Positions 5,183 through 5,758 of a stretch of DNA of 5,758 nucleotides are shown here, one piece after another. The position numbers were made by a program, and so were the translations under genes. Within the stretch, counting starts at the first letter, position 1. Each line of letters starts with the position of its first letter. The notes beneath the pieces were generated by a model. It was not told the origin of the DNA, searched no databases, and worked only from the letters and a program-made list of their open reading frames with translations. The stretch comes from Lysobacterales bacterium. Its GTDB lineage: Bacteria > Pseudomonadota > Gammaproteobacteria > Xanthomonadales > SZUA-5. Where the stretch lies: the NCBI GenBank assembly GCA_024710675.1, contig JANJUH010000329.1:1-5758 (forward strand). Reading direction: 5' to 3'.

Positions 5183-5203
5183 TCGCTGCCGGGTGAGCGT
5201 CAG
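5179..5203. terminator. Hairpin across both stop codons of pgpA and the ABC-F gene, possible bidirectional terminator
   Basis: CTGA-CGCT (5179-5182 and 5184-5187, with T5183 bulged) pairs with AGCGTCAG (5196-5203) as an 8-bp stem and an 8-base loop. The stem contains the pgpA TGA (5180-5182) and the converging gene's stop (5200-5202). No clear U-tract follows on either strand, so intrinsic termination would be weak. The position between convergent genes is the main support. Confidence 0.35.
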
Positions 5204-5758
5204 CCCTCCAACTCACTCCAACGCGCGTAGGCGGCCTCCAGCTCCGCCTGGCGCGTCGCCAGCGCCTGCTGGTCGGCGACGATGACCGCGGAATCGCGCT
5301 GGAAGAAGGCCGGCTGGTTCATCGCCTCGGTGCGCGCGGCGATCTCGCTCTCGAGGGCCTCGATGCGCGCCGGCAGGGCTTCGAGTTCGCGCTGGTCCTT
5401 GTAGCTGAGCTTGCGGCGCGCCGCTGCGGGCGCCGGTGTCGCGACCGGCGCGGCGGGCGCGCTGGCTGCCACCGGCTTGGCGGCAAGCACCGGCGCCGCC
5501 GGCCGCTGCGCCAGCCAGTCCGTGTAGCCACCGACGTACTCGCCGATCCGCCCGTCCCCCTCGAAGACCAGGGTGCTGGTGACCACCTCGTCGAGGAAGG
5601 CGCGATCATGGCTGACCAGCAGCACGGTGCCGGCATAGGCCGCGAGCTGCTCTTCCAGCAGCTCCAGTGTCTCGATGTCGAGGTCGTTGGTGGGCTCGTC
5701 GAGCACCAGCAGGTTCGAGGGCCTGGCGAACAGGCGCGCCAGCAGCAGGCGGTTGCGC
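5200..5758 (-). CDS. uup: ABC-F family ATPase, Uup-like, C-terminal part, truncated by window edge
   Basis: ABC-F proteins are soluble, have twin ATPase domains and no membrane part, and act on ribosomes or, for Uup, also on DNA branch intermediates and transposon excision control. About 185 residues are visible. The frame enters at RNRLLLARLFARPSNLL, just after where the second LSGGE signature should be. Walker B and the D-loop follow as VLDEPTNDLD (5706-5677), then the switch histidine in VSHDRAFLDE (His at 5608-5610). FEGDGRIGEYVGGYTDW is typical of Uup. An Ala/Pro-rich linker (about 5505-5416) leads to RRKLSYKDQRELEALPARIEALE and a charged heptad-like tail, the Uup C-terminal coiled-coil domain, ending ARWSELEG. 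That domain after the second ATPase separates Uup from EttA. The first ATPase domain and start lie beyond the window. Confidence 0.9.
   Translation of the reverse strand, partial: RNRLLLARLFARPSNLLVLDEPTNDLDIETLELLEEQLAAYAGTVLLVSHDRAFLDEVVTSTLVFEGDGRIGEYVGGYTDWLAQRPAAPVLAAKPVAASAPAAPVATPAPAAARRKLSYKDQRELEALPARIEALESEIAARTEAMNQPAFFQRDSAVIVADQQALATRQAELEAAYARWSELEG

Overview
This is a high-GC (roughly 70%) bacterial chromosomal window made almost entirely of conserved housekeeping genes. The proteins align well with enterobacterial counterparts recalled from memory. The order ribH-nusB-thiL-pgpA, a DsbC-type periplasmic isomerase, the large single-chain type of PurL, and heptamer-repeat and REP-like intergenic DNA all point to a gammaproteobacterium. 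The Xanthomonadales (Lysobacteraceae-like) are the best guess, but this is inference and not a sequence match.

Layout: (1) 1-1487, minus strand, is the N-terminal 495 codons of purL (FGAM synthase), running off the left edge. (2) 1488-1795 is a 308-base intergenic region with the most non-coding structure in the window. It holds a candidate purL -10 box, a dyad over the matching -35 position, another imperfect hairpin, a head-to-head pair of REP-like hairpins with compensatory base-pair changes, and an eight-unit 7-bp tandem array ending six bases from the dsbC stop. (3) 1796-2542, minus strand, is dsbC, a secreted disulphide isomerase with a CGFC active site. (4) 2543-2748 is a divergent promoter region. 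(5) 2749-5182, plus strand, is a tight four-gene operon: ribH (riboflavin), nusB (antitermination), thiL (thiamine diphosphate) and pgpA (phosphatidylglycerol). Two of its three junctions are 4-base ATGA overlaps. (6) 5200-5758, minus strand, is the C-terminal third of an ABC-F ATPase that best fits Uup. It converges on pgpA with 17 bases between the stop codons and a hairpin covering both stops.

Functionally, ribH and thiL make cofactors, nusB supports rRNA transcription, pgpA makes a membrane phospholipid, purL supplies purines and dsbC repairs disulphides in the periplasm. Genes of the ribH-pgpA type are commonly clustered in proteobacteria, probably through growth-linked co-expression and not one shared pathway. 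I found no defence system, mobile element with coding capacity, CRISPR array, RNA gene or riboswitch. The only parts that may be under-described are the intergenic repeat structures, above all those between dsbC and purL. Several long open frames antisense to purL and thiL are explained by GC-rich codon use.
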